Positions 1-8,714 of a stretch of 60,728 nucleotides of DNA are shown here, piece by piece (within the stretch, counting starts at the first letter, position 1; each line of letters opens with the position of its first letter). The notes below the pieces were generated by a model. The model was not told where the DNA came from, did no database searches, and was given only the letters and a program-made list of their open reading frames with translations. Location: positions 1 through 60,728 of the forward strand of contig CASWRE010000017.1 of the NCBI GenBank assembly GCA_949471785.1. Direction: 5' to 3'. Both the position numbers and the translations under genes were made by a program. Source of the DNA: an uncultured Lachnospiraceae bacterium (GTDB taxonomy: Bacteria > Bacillota > Clostridia > Lachnospirales > Lachnospiraceae).

Positions 1-157
1 TAAAACGGTAATAACATGGGAAATGGATTGCTTTGAAAAAGCATGGGGTGAGTGGCTTGCAACGAATAATCAGTTTGCTTATGGCGACAGACAGTACTTT
101 GAAACAATCATTAGGCCATATACCTGTTTTGTAAGCATCTATATAAAGCTGAAATAG
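1..157 (+). CDS. C-terminal fragment of an unidentified protein (gene enters from left edge)
   Basis: An open frame enters from the left edge (codons from base 2) and stops at TAG 155-157, leaving about 51 residues. The fragment is rich in aromatic residues (contains WEMDCFEKAWGEW and IIRPYTCFVSIYIKLK at the end). It reminds me of the C-terminus of a class I SAM-dependent methyltransferase, but no diagnostic motif is present in what is visible. It is followed by an intrinsic terminator, consistent with a real gene end. Function cannot be assigned from this fragment. Confidence 0.5.
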   Translation, partial: KTVITWEMDCFEKAWGEWLATNNQFAYGDRQYFETIIRPYTCFVSIYIKLK

Positions 158-241
158 GCGCTATAATATGAATTCCAGTTGGCGGAATTGTAGCCAGCTA
201 AAAGCTGAATAACCGCCGTACATACAGAACGGCACACCAAG

Positions 242-273
242 ACAGGAAATCAAAAAAAGGGTTCCTGTTTTTT
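242..273 (+). terminator. Intrinsic terminator of the leftmost gene
   Basis: Inverted arms ACAGGAA (242-248) and TTCCTGT (262-268) form a 7-bp stem followed by a T run. It lies between the partial left-edge gene and the cysK promoter. The rest of the 158-389 gap holds only this terminator and that promoter. Confidence 0.65.
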
Positions 274-307
274 GCCATAATAAAAGCGGCTAACTATAAA
301 AAACTAG

Positions 308-336
308 TTGACAAGTAGGAAATATAGGAATATAAT
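308..336 (+). promoter_or_regulatory. SigA-type promoter of cysK
   Basis: Perfect consensus: -35 TTGACA (308-313), 17-bp spacer, -10 TATAAT (331-336), about 45 bases upstream of the cysK start. The spacer contains the repeated motif ATAGGAATATA-like bases, which could be part of a CymR/Rrf2-type operator of cysteine genes. That last point is only a guess. Confidence 0.8.
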
Positions 337-389
337 CGTGACAGTTGAAATACTAAAAACCTATCAGAATAGTATGAAAGGAGAAAGTG

Positions 390-1322
390 ATGGCAAAGAT
401 TTATAAAGGAACTCTGGGTCTGATCGGACATACGCCGCTGGTGCAGGCTGCGAATCTGGAAAGGGAGCTGGGGCTGGAGGCGACGCTGCTGGTCAAGCTG
501 GAGTATTTTAATCCGGCGGGGAGTGTAAAGGACAGAATCGCCAAAGCCATGATTGAGGACGCCGAGGAGAAAGGACTTTTAAAAGAGGGTTCGGTGATCA
601 TTGAGCCTACTTCGGGAAATACGGGTATTGGTCTGGCGGCTATCGCCGCGGCCAAGGGATATCGCGTCATCCTGACCATGCCGGAGACGATGAGCGTGGA
701 AAGAAGGAATATCCTAAAGGCCTATGGCGCGGAGCTGGTGCTGACTGAGGGCGCCAGAGGTATGAAAGGGGCCATCGAGAAGGCCGAAGAGCTGAAGAAG
801 GAGATTCCGGGCGGCTACATCCCCGGGCAGTTTGTTAATCCGGCAAATCCGGCAATCCACAGAAATACCACCGGACCGGAAATCTGGGAGGATACGGACG
901 GGAAAGTAGATTATTTTGTGGCCGGTGTGGGAACGGGCGGTACGCTGACAGGAGCAGGCCAATATCTGAAATCCCAAAACCCAGGGGTGAAGATCGTGGC
1001 TGTGGAGCCTGCGGGATCTCCGGTGCTCTCGGAAGGAAAGGGCGGTCCGCACAAGATCCAGGGAATCGGCGCCGGTTTTGTGCCGGAAGTGCTGGATACC
1101 GGGATCTACGATGAGATCATAAAAGTGGAGAATGAGGACGCCTTTGCTGCGGGCAGGCTGCTGGCGAAGAAGGAAGGCGTGCTGGTGGGTATTTCTTCCG
1201 GCGCCGCCCTGCACGCGGCCATTCAGCTGGCAAAACGGCCGGAAAATAAGGGAAAGACGATCGTAGCTATTCTGCCGGATAACGGCGACAGGTATTATTC
1301 GACGCCGCTCTTTACAGAATAG
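390..1322 (+). CDS. cysK: Cysteine synthase A (O-acetylserine sulfhydrylase)
   Basis: PLP enzyme that makes L-cysteine from O-acetylserine and sulfide in the cytoplasm. The 310-residue length is usual for CysK. The PLP lysine lies in NPAGSVKDR (about Lys47), the substrate loop is PTSGNTGIG, the phosphate-binding loop is [10 protein letters not shown], and the C-terminal part has [12 protein letters not shown] chose ATG 390 rather than the overlapping GTG 387 because AGGAGA at 379-384 is well spaced and MAKIYKG matches the family start. It is followed after 63 bases by an O-acetylhomoserine sulfhydrylase gene, so the two probably form a sulfur-assimilation unit transcribed from the consensus promoter at 308-336. 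Confidence 0.95.
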   Translation: MAKIYKGTLGLIGHTPLVQAANLERELGLEATLLVKLEYFNPAGSVKDRIAKAMIEDAEEKGLLKEGSVIIEPTSGNTGIGLAAIAAAKGYRVILTMPETMSVERRNILKAYGAELVLTEGARGMKGAIEKAEELKKEIPGGYIPGQFVNPANPAIHRNTTGPEIWEDTDGKVDYFVAGVGTGGTLTGAGQYLKSQNPGVKIVAVEPAGSPVLSEGKGGPHKIQGIGAGFVPEVLDTGIYDEIIKVENEDAFAAGRLLAKKEGVLVGISSGAALHAAIQLAKRPENKGKTIVAILPDNGDRYYSTPLFTE

Positions 1323-1385
1323 AAGACGGTGGTCTCAGCGTGTAACAATGCCATATTATTATAGAAGAAATGAGGATAAGCGATT

Positions 1386-2696
1386 ATGGGACAGAAAATC
1401 ACAAGAGAGAACAGAAACTTTAAATTTGAGACCCTGCAGCTTCATGTGGGGCAGGAAAAGCCGGATTCGGTGACGGATGCCAGAGCGGTGCCGATTTACC
1501 AGACTTCCTCCTATGTATTCCGAAACAGCGATCATGCGGCGGCCCGTTTTGGGCTGGCGGATGCGGGCAATATTTACGGTCGTCTCACAAATCCTACAGA
1601 GGATGTATTTGAGCAGAGGATAGCGGCTCTGGAGGGGGGCGTGGCGGCGCTGGCCGTTGCCTCCGGCGCGGCGGCGATCACGTATACATTTGAAAATCTG
1701 GCTCAGAACGGTGATCATATTGTGTCAGCGAAGAATATTTACGGCGGTACGTACAATCTGCTGGCCCATACTCTTCCCCAGTATGGCGTGCAGACTACGT
1801 TTGTGAATATTTTTGATTACGACGAGGTGGAAGCAGCCATTCAGGAGAACACGAAGGCCGTATTTATTGAGACGCTGGGAAATCCCAATTCCGATGTGGT
1901 GGATATTGAGGCCATAGCGGCGATTGCCCATAAGCACCGGATTCCTCTGGTCATCGATAATACCTTTGCGACCCCTTATCTGGTGCGGCCCATCGAATAC
2001 GGCGCGGATATTGTGGTCCATTCGGCGACGAAATTTATCGGCGGACACGGAACGACCATCGGCGGCGTCATTGTGGACAGTGGGAAATTTGACTGGGAAG
2101 CGTCGGGGAAATTTCCCTCTCTGACGGAGCCCAATCCCAGCTATCACGGGATCAGCTTTACCAAAGCGGTGGGCGCAGCGGCTTTTGTGACGAAGATCCG
2201 CGCCATTCTGCTTCGGGATACGGGAGCCACGATCTCCCCGTTCCACGCCTTTTTCTTCCTGCAGGGGCTGGAAACGCTGTCCCTCCGCGTGGAGCGCCAT
2301 GTGGAGAACGCGCTGAAAGTGGTGCGGTATCTGAAAAACCATCCTCAGGTGGAAGCCGTGCATCATCCGTCGGCGACGGAGGACGAGAGTCAGAAAGCGC
2401 TGTACAGGAAATATTTTCCTAATGGCGGCGGCTCTATATTCACTTTTGAGATCAAGGGTGACGCCCAAAAAGCAAAAGACTTTATAGATAATCTGGAACT
2501 GTTCTCTCTTTTGGCCAATGTGGCGGACGTGAAGTCCCTGGTGATCCATCCCGCCACAACCACCCACAGCCAGTGCACGGAGGAGGAGCTTCTGGATCAG
2601 GGCATTCGTCCGAATACGATTCGTCTTTCCATCGGTACGGAGAATATTGACGATATTATTCAGGATCTGGATGAAGCGTTTAAGGCGGTGGAGTAA
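1386..2696 (+). CDS. metY: O-acetylhomoserine sulfhydrylase (Cys/Met metabolism PLP enzyme)
   Basis: Makes homocysteine from O-acetyl-L-homoserine and sulfide, or works as the related aminocarboxypropyltransferase. It has 436 residues, the length of the MetY subgroup rather than the shorter MetB/MetC. The PLP lysine is in HSATKFIGGHG (about Lys216). Other family motifs are YGRLTNPT near the N-terminus, DNTFATPYL, and SLVIHPATTTH in the C-terminal domain. A GAGG-containing ribosome binding site precedes ATG 1386. It lies just downstream of cysK, fitting combined cysteine and homocysteine synthesis. A second, only distantly similar paralog is at 39787-41058. The exact acyl substrate cannot be read from the sequence. 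Confidence 0.92.
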   Translation: MGQKITRENRNFKFETLQLHVGQEKPDSVTDARAVPIYQTSSYVFRNSDHAAARFGLADAGNIYGRLTNPTEDVFEQRIAALEGGVAALAVASGAAAITYTFENLAQNGDHIVSAKNIYGGTYNLLAHTLPQYGVQTTFVNIFDYDEVEAAIQENTKAVFIETLGNPNSDVVDIEAIAAIAHKHRIPLVIDNTFATPYLVRPIEYGADIVVHSATKFIGGHGTTIGGVIVDSGKFDWEASGKFPSLTEPNPSYHGISFTKAVGAAAFVTKIRAILLRDTGATISPFHAFFFLQGLETLSLRVERHVENALKVVRYLKNHPQVEAVHHPSATEDESQKALYRKYFPNGGGSIFTFEIKGDAQKAKDFIDNLELFSLLANVADVKSLVIHPATTTHSQCTEEELLDQGIRPNTIRLSIGTENIDDIIQDLDEAFKAVE

Positions 2697-2733
2697 AATC
2701 GGAAAAGTGCAGGCGTTACCTTCAGACAATGAA

Positions 2734-2770
2734 CCGGGCAGACATAAAAAGATGTCTGCCCGGCTTTTCC
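2734..2770 (+). terminator. Intrinsic terminator after metY
   Basis: Perfect 12-bp stem, CCGGGCAGACAT (2734-2745) with ATGTCTGCCCGG (2752-2763) and a 6-base loop, followed by CTTTTCCTTT. It sits between the convergent metY and copA ends and may also work for copA. Confidence 0.8.
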
Positions 2771-2824
2771 TTTCCGGTAAAACAGGACGTTTTGCCGATT
2801 TGCCGGAAAACATGGCTCGGACGC

Positions 2825-3031
2825 CTACTGGATGCCCAGATAAGTGTAGCCTGCTTCCTCGACGGCCTTTTTCAGCACATCTTCGGGTACATCTTTTTCC
2901 ATGGTCACCACGGCGGTTCCTGCCTCGTGGCTGGCCTCGGCTTTCACACCTTCGATGGCGTCCAAAGCCTTTTTTACATGGGCTTCACAGTGCCCGCACA
3001 TCATACCTTCGATTTTGATTGTTTTTGTCAT
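2825..3031 (-). CDS. Possible nested free CopZ-like copper chaperone from an internal start in copA
   Basis: Within copA, in the same frame, ATG at 3031-3029 is preceded by GAGGAGG (plus-strand 3043-3049, 11 bases away) and by AAGGA (3035-3039, close to the ATG). Starting here gives a 68-residue protein, the usual size of free CopZ, beginning [15 protein letters not shown]. The bases form a canonical Shine-Dalgarno although they also encode the linker PEEVQG. This could be a working internal start giving both CopA and CopZ, or the relic of a once separate copZ that fused with copA. The sequence alone cannot tell these apart. Confidence 0.35.
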   Translation of the reverse strand: MTKTIKIEGMMCGHCEAHVKKALDAIEGVKAEASHEAGTAVVTMEKDVPEDVLKKAVEEAGYTYLGIQ

Positions 3032-5356
3032 GATTCCTTGTACCTCCTCGGGAATTAGATTTACAGCCAGGGCTGCTTTTTTGATTGCTTTATCTCTATG
3101 CGCGTCGTAGAGCCTGCACAGGTTCAGACGAAGCGCATTGGATACGACACAGAAGCTGGAAAGGCTCATGGCCGCCGCTCCGAACATGGGATTGAGCTTA
3201 AGGCCGAAAGCCGGATACCAGATACCTGCCGCCAGTGGGATGCCGATCACATTATAGATGAAGGCCCAGAACAGGTTCTCGTGGATATTGCGCACCACGG
3301 CCCGGCTCAGGCGGATGGCGGCGGGAACGTCCAGGAGGTCGTTCTTCATCAGCACCACGTCGGCGGCGTCCACGGCCACGTCGGCCCCGGCGCCGATGGC
3401 GATTCCCGTATCGGCCCGTGTCAGGGCCGGGGCGTCGTTAATGCCGTCCCCCACCATAGCCACTTTCAGGCCGCCGTTTTTCTGCTCCTGCAGGGTGCGG
3501 ATCACGCTCTCTTTGCCGTCGGGCAGTACGCCCGCCACCACCTGGTCGGCGCCTACCTGGCCGGCGATGGCTTTGGCCGTGCGTTCGTTGTCTCCGGTGA
3601 GCATGACTACCTGAATGCCCATGTGTTGAAGCTCCTGTACGGCCTGACGACTGGTATTCTTGATGACGTCGGCAACGGCTATGATGCCCAGCAGAGCGCC
3701 GTCCAGAGCGAAGTACAGGGGTGTTTTACCCTGGGAAGCGAGATCTTCCGCCAGCGCCTGCAGTTTGGCCGGAATATCGGCTTTATCCTTCATATAAGCG
3801 GCGTTGCCGCCATAACAGCGTTTTCCCTCCAGCGTGGCGTAGAGGCCGTTGCCGGGGGCGATCCGGAAATGTTCCGTCTCCGCGGGGGCCAGTCCCTGTT
3901 CATTGGCATAGTCCATAATAGCTCTGGCCAGCGGATGTTCGCTGCGGGCCTCCAGGGCACAGGCGGTCCGGAGAAGCTCATCCCTGCTTCGGGAATCGGC
4001 GGGGCAGATGTCCGTGACTTTGGGCTGTCCCTCCGTGATGGTGCCGGTCTTGTCAAGCACCACGCACTGGGTACGGCCCGTGATCTCCAGGGCCGCGGCG
4101 GTTTTAAAAAGAATACCGTTTTTGGCCCCTTTGCCGTTGCCCACCATGATGGCTACCGGCGTGGCCAGGCCAAGAGCGCAGGGACAGCTGATGACCAGCA
4201 CGGAGATGGCCCTGGCAACGGCAAAACCGAAGGTCTGCCCGGTTAGCAGCCAGACGGCGAAAGTAAGCAGGGACAGGCCGATGACTACCGGTACAAATAC
4301 GCCGGAGACCCGGTCGGCGATCTTTGCGATGGGGGCTTTTGTGGCGGCGGCGTCGCTGACCATGCGGATGATCTGGGATAGGGTAGTATCCTCGCCCACC
4401 CGGGTGGCGCGGCAGGTCAGGAACCCGGACTGGTTCAGGGTGGCTGAGGAGACACGGCTGCCCGGCTCTTTATCCACAGGCAGGCTTTCGCCGGTCAGGG
4501 CGGCCTCGTTGACCGCGCTCACGCCCTCCGTGACTACGCCGTCCACGGGGATATTTTCCCCGGGACGCACGACGAACAGATCGCCGATGGCCACCTCGCT
4601 TACGGGAACTTCCGTTTCCCGGCCGTCCCGCAGCAGCACGGCCGTTTGGGGGGCCAGTTTCATCAGGCTCTTTAAGGCGTCGGTGGTTTTTCCTTTGGAA
4701 TGTGCCTCCAGCATTTTTCCCACGGTGATGAGGGTCAGGATCATGGCGGCAGATTCAAAATACAGGTCGTGCATATAAGCCATGGCCGCCTCTCTGCGGC
4801 CGTTTTCCAGATGGTAGGCCAGAAGCATCACCACCGCGGTACTGTAGGCATAAGCCGCGCCCGCGCCCAGAGCCACCAAGGTATCCATGTTCGGCGCTCT
4901 GTGGATCATGCCCGTAAAACCATTTACAAAGAATTTCTGGTTGATGACCATGACGACGGTGGTAAAGAGAAGCTGAAAGATGCCCATATTGATGTGGCTG
5001 TCCGCGATAAACGCAGGGGCCGGCCAGCCCCACATCATGTGTCCCATGGAAATATACATTAAAGGAACCAAAAAGACCAGGGAAGCAATGAGACGTTTTT
5101 TCATTTTCGGCGTTTCGTGATCTTCCAGTGCGTCGGCGGGGGCAGCTTCGGCTTTGGCGCCTTTTACGGAGGCCCCGTAACCGGCGTGTTCCACGGCGGT
5201 TATGATCTCTCCGGGGACGGCGGTTCCCTCTACCTGCATGGAATTGGTCAGCAGGCTCACCGTCACATCGGTGACGCCCGATACGCCGCGGACGGCTTTC
5301 TCGACATGACTGCTGCAGGCGGCGCAGGTCATGCCGGTGACAAGATATTGTGTCAT
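2825..5356 (-). CDS. copA: Copper-translocating P1B-type ATPase with fused C-terminal CopZ-like domain
   Basis: Exports Cu(I) across the cytoplasmic membrane using ATP. The 843 residues show an N-terminal heavy-metal-binding domain (GMTCAAC, residues 8-14), transmembrane segments from about residue 85, the transmembrane metal site ISCPCALG (CPC about 391-393), the phosphorylation site DKTGT (Asp about 435), and the hinge motif GDGIND. Unusually, a second metal-binding domain (IEGMMCGHC) forms residues 776-843 at the C-terminus. ATG 5356 follows a GGAGGGATCGCC ribosome binding site. csoR lies 11 bases upstream in the same orientation, so copper probably induces both by releasing CsoR. The linker before the C-terminal domain carries an in-frame ribosome binding site and ATG; see the nested entry. 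Confidence 0.95.
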   Translation of the reverse strand: MTQYLVTGMTCAACSSHVEKAVRGVSGVTDVTVSLLTNSMQVEGTAVPGEIITAVEHAGYGASVKGAKAEAAPADALEDHETPKMKKRLIASLVFLVPLMYISMGHMMWGWPAPAFIADSHINMGIFQLLFTTVVMVINQKFFVNGFTGMIHRAPNMDTLVALGAGAAYAYSTAVVMLLAYHLENGRREAAMAYMHDLYFESAAMILTLITVGKMLEAHSKGKTTDALKSLMKLAPQTAVLLRDGRETEVPVSEVAIGDLFVVRPGENIPVDGVVTEGVSAVNEAALTGESLPVDKEPGSRVSSATLNQSGFLTCRATRVGEDTTLSQIIRMVSDAAATKAPIAKIADRVSGVFVPVVIGLSLLTFAVWLLTGQTFGFAVARAISVLVISCPCALGLATPVAIMVGNGKGAKNGILFKTAAALEITGRTQCVVLDKTGTITEGQPKVTDICPADSRSRDELLRTACALEARSEHPLARAIMDYANEQGLAPAETEHFRIAPGNGLYATLEGKRCYGGNAAYMKDKADIPAKLQALAEDLASQGKTPLYFALDGALLGIIAVADVIKNTSRQAVQELQHMGIQVVMLTGDNERTAKAIAGQVGADQVVAGVLPDGKESVIRTLQEQKNGGLKVAMVGDGINDAPALTRADTGIAIGAGADVAVDAADVVLMKNDLLDVPAAIRLSRAVVRNIHENLFWAFIYNVIGIPLAAGIWYPAFGLKLNPMFGAAAMSLSSFCVVSNALRLNLCRLYDAHRDKAIKKAALAVNLIPEEVQGIMTKTIKIEGMMCGHCEAHVKKALDAIEGVKAEASHEAGTAVVTMEKDVPEDVLKKAVEEAGYTYLGIQ

Positions 5357-5367
5357 GGCGATCCCTC

Positions 5368-5670
5368 CTATTTCATTAATTTTTGTATGGTGCGCACCAG
5401 CTCATCCATTTTGTCATCCTGGCCGTCCCGAATGTCCTCGGTGACACATGTGCGGATGTGTTCGGAGAGCAGGAGCTTGTTGAAGCTGTTTAATGCCGCG
5501 TTGGCCGCCGCCACCTGATTGACGATATCGATACAGTAGGCGTTCTGTTCCACCATGCCCCGGATACCCCGGATCTGCCCTTCGATACGGTTCAGACGGT
5601 GGATCAGGTCTTTGCTTTCTTTTTCACTGCGCTGTTTGGTGCGGCTGCAGCAATCTTGTTCATTTCCCAT
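5368..5670 (-). CDS. csoR: CsoR-family copper-sensing repressor
   Basis: All-alpha DUF156 repressor, 100 residues from ATG 5670, which has GGAAAGGAACGGG upstream. A longer reading to 5754 would run into the promoter, so the short start is preferred. The Cu(I) ligand set is visible as Cys46, His71 and Cys75 (YCIDIV and SEHIRTC), with the same 25- and 4-residue spacing as in Mycobacterium tuberculosis CsoR. The N-terminal helix has the typical [15 protein letters not shown]. An extra Cys-Cys pair sits at residues 7-8. It is first in a csoR-copA operon whose promoter contains two CsoR-type boxes. Apo-CsoR is expected to block transcription and Cu(I) binding to relieve it. Confidence 0.93.
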   Translation of the reverse strand: MGNEQDCCSRTKQRSEKESKDLIHRLNRIEGQIRGIRGMVEQNAYCIDIVNQVAAANAALNSFNKLLLSEHIRTCVTEDIRDGQDDKMDELVRTIQKLMK

Positions 5671-5697
5671 AGTATACCCGTTCCTTTCCACACTATA

Positions 5698-5708
5698 TAC
5701 CCTGGGTA
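5698..5708 (-). promoter_or_regulatory. CsoR operator box 1 (proximal)
   Basis: Perfect palindrome TACCC-T-GGGTA at 5698-5708, just upstream of the csoR ribosome binding site. It belongs to a longer arm that is the exact reverse complement of the arm around box 2, so the two boxes form a large inverted repeat. Confidence 0.75.
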
Positions 5709-5725
5709 GGTATATGGTTTCTTGC

Positions 5726-5754
5726 ATTATATACCTACCCAGGGTATATGACAA
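5726..5754 (-). promoter_or_regulatory. csoR-copA promoter with CsoR box 2 in the spacer
   Basis: On the minus strand, -35 TTGTCA (plus 5749-5754), a 17-bp spacer and -10 TATAAT (plus 5726-5731). The palindrome TACCC-A-GGGTA at 5736-5746 lies inside the spacer, so bound repressor would occlude RNA polymerase. The remaining intergenic DNA to 6036 contains the promoter and leader of the following ABC operon. Confidence 0.82.
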
Positions 5755-5895
5755 GGGGAAATCGTGTTCTTATTGCCATACATGCCGTGTATGAATATGA
5801 TTGTGCATATTTAAGCGAAAATGAATAAATTATGCTATTTATTTCCTGTTTCCTCATTAGTATGCGAAAAAAATGCAGAAATTAAGTATTACGTA

Positions 5896-5924
5896 TTTAC
5901 AATCTGCCTTTTTGCGGTTATAAT
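5896..5924 (+). promoter_or_regulatory. Promoter of the amino acid ABC transporter operon
   Basis: -35 TTTACA (5896-5901), 17-bp spacer, -10 TATAAT (5919-5924). The transcript would begin near 5931, giving a leader of about 105 bases with two small hairpins: TTCCCC/GGGGAA, and GCGCA/TGCGC close to the ribosome binding site. I did not recognise a riboswitch class in it. Confidence 0.75.
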
Positions 5925-6036
5925 TGCGCGTTGTAAACTAAAGATGACAGTTTCGACGAATGAGCTGCCATAATTAAAGGAAGGTTCCCCAAGGGGAATG
6001 GATGGCGCAGAGTGCGCTTACAGGAGGTATTAAGTT

Positions 6037-6930
6037 ATGAAAAAATTGACAGCAGTAGTAATGGCCGGTGTGCTGGCGGCTGCGGCGCTGACAGGCTGCG
6101 GCGGTTCGAGTTCATCTTCCGCGGCGTCGGAGGCAGGCTCCGCAGCGGGAAGCTCCGCGGCGTCGGAGGCAGGCTCCACTGCGGGAAGTTCCGCGGCTGC
6201 AGGAAGTTCTGCGGCTCCGGAGGCGGCAGGCTCCTTTACCACCGTGGAGGACGGTGTGCTGACCATGGCCACAAATGCCTATTTTCCTCCCTATGAGTAT
6301 TATGAGGGCGAAGATGTAATCGGTATTGACGTGGAGATTGCCCAGGCCGTCGCGGACAAGCTGGGGCTGACTCTGAAGGTAGAGGATATGGAGTTTGACT
6401 CCATTATCACGGCCGTACAGGGCGGCAAGGCAGATATGGGACTGGCCGGTATGACGATCACGGAAGAGAGGAAGAAAAACGTAAGTTTCTCCGACAGTTA
6501 TGCCACGGGCGTACAGGTGGTTATCGTAAAAGAGGACTCTGAGATCACTACGCCGGATGATCTGGCGGGCGGTAAAAAGATCGGCGTACAGCTGGGAACC
6601 ACCGGTGATACCTATGCTTCCGATACGCCGGAGAACGGCGGTTACGGCGAGGAAAATGTGGAACAGTACAGCAAAGGCGCGGACGCCGTTATGGCTCTGG
6701 TGCAGGGCAAAGTGGACGCCGTGATCATTGACAATGAGCCGGCAAAATCTTTCGTGGAGAGCAATGAGGGCCTGAAGATTCTGGAGACAGAATATGTCAA
6801 TGAAGATTATGCGGCAGCCGTTTCCAAGGAGAACGAGGCGCTGCTGACAGCTATCAACGGCGCGCTGGGCGAGCTGAAAGCGGACGGTACGATTCAGTCT
6901 ATTCTGGATAAGTATATTTCCGCAAACTAA
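6037..6930 (+). CDS. Amino acid ABC transporter substrate-binding lipoprotein
   Basis: Family 3 solute-binding protein that captures an amino acid (polar amino acid class) outside the cell. It has 297 residues: a signal peptide with lipobox ALTGC (Cys21), a Ser/Ala/Gly-rich linker to about residue 65, then the binding domain with NAYFPPYEY near its start, GGKADMGLAGMTITEERK, and DAVIIDNEPA in the second lobe. An AGGAGG ribosome binding site precedes ATG 6037. A hairpin terminator follows, then the permease and ATPase genes, the usual arrangement for making more binding protein than membrane parts. The substrate cannot be named from sequence; the second lobe resembles those of general polar or basic amino acid binders. 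Confidence 0.92.
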   Translation: MKKLTAVVMAGVLAAAALTGCGGSSSSSAASEAGSAAGSSAASEAGSTAGSSAAAGSSAAPEAAGSFTTVEDGVLTMATNAYFPPYEYYEGEDVIGIDVEIAQAVADKLGLTLKVEDMEFDSIITAVQGGKADMGLAGMTITEERKKNVSFSDSYATGVQVVIVKEDSEITTPDDLAGGKKIGVQLGTTGDTYASDTPENGGYGEENVEQYSKGADAVMALVQGKVDAVIIDNEPAKSFVESNEGLKILETEYVNEDYAAAVSKENEALLTAINGALGELKADGTIQSILDKYISAN

Positions 6931-6958
6931 AAGGAAATTCCGGGGATACCGGGGAACA

Positions 6959-6990
6959 GACAGGGGCGGCGCCGTACCGCCCTGTTTTTT
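6959..6990 (+). terminator. Intra-operon terminator between binding protein and permease
   Basis: GC-rich hairpin with arms ACAGGGGCGG and CCGCCCTGT followed by six T. It lies inside the operon, so it probably reduces rather than blocks transcription into the permease and ATPase genes. Confidence 0.7.
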
Positions 6991-7056
6991 GAAAGGCAGG
7001 AGATTCGCTCTCCCGTCCTTCAAAAAGCACTAATATAAAGAAGAAAGAGGAGAGAT

Positions 7057-7776
7057 ATGTTCAACGATCTGCCACAGAAATTCGTCCAGGATTTTATTGA
7101 GAAGGAACGCTGGAAATATATTACCAGCGGCCTTAAGACAACGCTTTTAATCACTGCGCTGGCGGTGATCGTGGGCGTCGTGATCGGAGCCGTTATCGCC
7201 GTTATCCGTACATCCCATGACCAGCTGAAGGGAAGAAAGCACGGAACGGGTATGGTCCTGCTGAATGTTGCGGACGGCATCTGCCGCCTGTATCTGACCG
7301 TCATCCGCGGCACGCCTGTGCTGGTACAGCTTTTGCTTCTGTATTTTGTGTTTATGGTGAGCTGCCAGAGTAAGGTCGTGGTGGCGGTTACGGCCTTCGG
7401 TATCAACTCCGGCGCTTACGTGGCCGAGATTATCCGTTCAGGCATTATGTCCGTGGATATCGGGCAGATGGAGGCGGGCCGTTCCCTGGGTCTGAGTTAT
7501 ACCCGAACCATGCGTCTGATCGTCCTGCCGCAGGCATTCAAGAACTGTCTGCCGTCGCTGGTTAACGAGCTGATTACCCTTTTAAAGGAAACCTCGATCT
7601 GCGGTTACATAGGCCTGAACGAGCTGACCCGGGGCGGCGATATCATCCGAAGCAACACGTTTGACGCCATGCTGCCTCTGCTGGCGGTGGCGGCGATCTA
7701 CCTTGTGATTGTCATGTTCTTTACCTGGCTGATGGGTAAACTGGAAAGGAGGCTGAGGGAGAGTGATAAACGTTAA
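7057..7776 (+). CDS. Amino acid ABC transporter permease
   Basis: Integral membrane subunit of the importer, 239 residues with about five hydrophobic segments (for example [19 protein letters not shown] near residue 28). The EAA coupling motif is in [20 protein letters not shown], and [13 protein letters not shown] is typical of His/Glu/Gln/Arg-type permeases. A GAGGAGA ribosome binding site precedes ATG 7057. Its last 14 bases overlap the start of the ATPase gene, so translation is probably coupled. Confidence 0.92.
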   Translation: MFNDLPQKFVQDFIEKERWKYITSGLKTTLLITALAVIVGVVIGAVIAVIRTSHDQLKGRKHGTGMVLLNVADGICRLYLTVIRGTPVLVQLLLLYFVFMVSCQSKVVVAVTAFGINSGAYVAEIIRSGIMSVDIGQMEAGRSLGLSYTRTMRLIVLPQAFKNCLPSLVNELITLLKETSICGYIGLNELTRGGDIIRSNTFDAMLPLLAVAAIYLVIVMFFTWLMGKLERRLRESDKR

Positions 7777-8485
7777 TCAACTGGTGAAAAAATTCGGCAG
7801 CCAGCTCGTGCTGGACAATATCAGCGAGCATATAGAACCGGGAGAGAAAGTGGTTATCATCGGGCCTTCCGGCTCCGGTAAATCTACTTTCCTGCGCTGC
7901 CTGAATCTGCTGGAAATGCCCACGTCGGGGGATATTATATTTGACGGACAGAATATTACGGATAAAAATACGGACATTAACGCCGTGCGTCAGCAGATGG
8001 GCATGGTGTTCCAGCATTTTAACCTGTTTCCCCATCTGTCCATTATGGACAATCTGACGCTGGCCCCGGTACAGCTCCACAGGATGAGCGCCGCGGAGGC
8101 GAGGGAGGAGGCCCTGCGTCTTCTCGCCATGGTCAATCTGTCGGAGAAAGCGGACGCTTATCCCGGTCAGCTTTCCGGCGGACAGAAGCAGCGGATCGCC
8201 ATTGTGCGGGCTCTGGCCATGAAACCGAAAGTCATGCTGTTTGACGAGCCCACCAGCGCTCTGGACCCGGAAATGGTGGGCGAGGTACTCGGCGTCATGA
8301 AAGGACTGGCCAGAGAAGGAATGACCATGGTGGTCGTCACTCACGAGATGGGCTTCGCCAGGGAGGTGGCTACCCGGGTGCTTTTCATGGATGAGGGCAA
8401 AATCATGGAACAGGGTACGCCGGAGCAGATTTTCGGCGCTCCGAAGAACCCCAGGACGAAAGAATTTTTATCAAAGGTATTGTAA
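7763..8485 (+). CDS. Amino acid ABC transporter ATP-binding protein
   Basis: Cytoplasmic ATPase of the importer, 240 residues. Walker [11 protein letters not shown]-loop [11 protein letters not shown], signature LSGGQKQR, Walker [14 protein letters not shown] and switch [10 protein letters not shown] are all intact. This is the GlnQ/HisP subgroup. GTG 7763 is chosen: AGGAGG at 7747-7752 and GAGGGAG precede it and the protein then begins [12 protein letters not shown], the family start. It overlaps the permease gene. Confidence 0.94.
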   Translation: MINVNQLVKKFGSQLVLDNISEHIEPGEKVVIIGPSGSGKSTFLRCLNLLEMPTSGDIIFDGQNITDKNTDINAVRQQMGMVFQHFNLFPHLSIMDNLTLAPVQLHRMSAAEAREEALRLLAMVNLSEKADAYPGQLSGGQKQRIAIVRALAMKPKVMLFDEPTSALDPEMVGEVLGVMKGLAREGMTMVVVTHEMGFAREVATRVLFMDEGKIMEQGTPEQIFGAPKNPRTKEFLSKVL

Positions 8486-8628
8486 CCGGAAGGTATTTTC
8501 TGCCGTTTTCATAAAATGTATAGGTTCGGACCTGGACCGCTTTTTTACGGTCTGTGCAGTGAATGCACAGGCCTGTCTGAACTTTTCATAAAATTCATAA
8601 AGATTATCTTTAATCTTAAATTCGGTAT

Positions 8629-8656
8629 TTGCTTTCAATTTTGAATATGCTAGAAT
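8629..8656 (+). promoter_or_regulatory. Probable promoter of the lipoprotein gene
   Basis: -35 TTGCTT (8629-8634), 16-bp spacer, -10 TAGAAT (8651-8656). The region between the ATPase gene and this promoter also holds a hairpin with arms CTGTGCA and TGCACAG (8552-8570) without a T tract; its role is unknown. Confidence 0.5.
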
Positions 8657-8714
8657 AGTACAAGATAAACAGGCTTTAGAAAACTGCATAAAATGCCATA
8701 CGGGGGATAAAGGT

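Noticed and set aside
5925-6036. Riboswitch in the leader of the amino acid transporter operon
   Set aside because: Two small hairpins are visible, but the bases do not match lysine, glycine or glutamine aptamers that I know.
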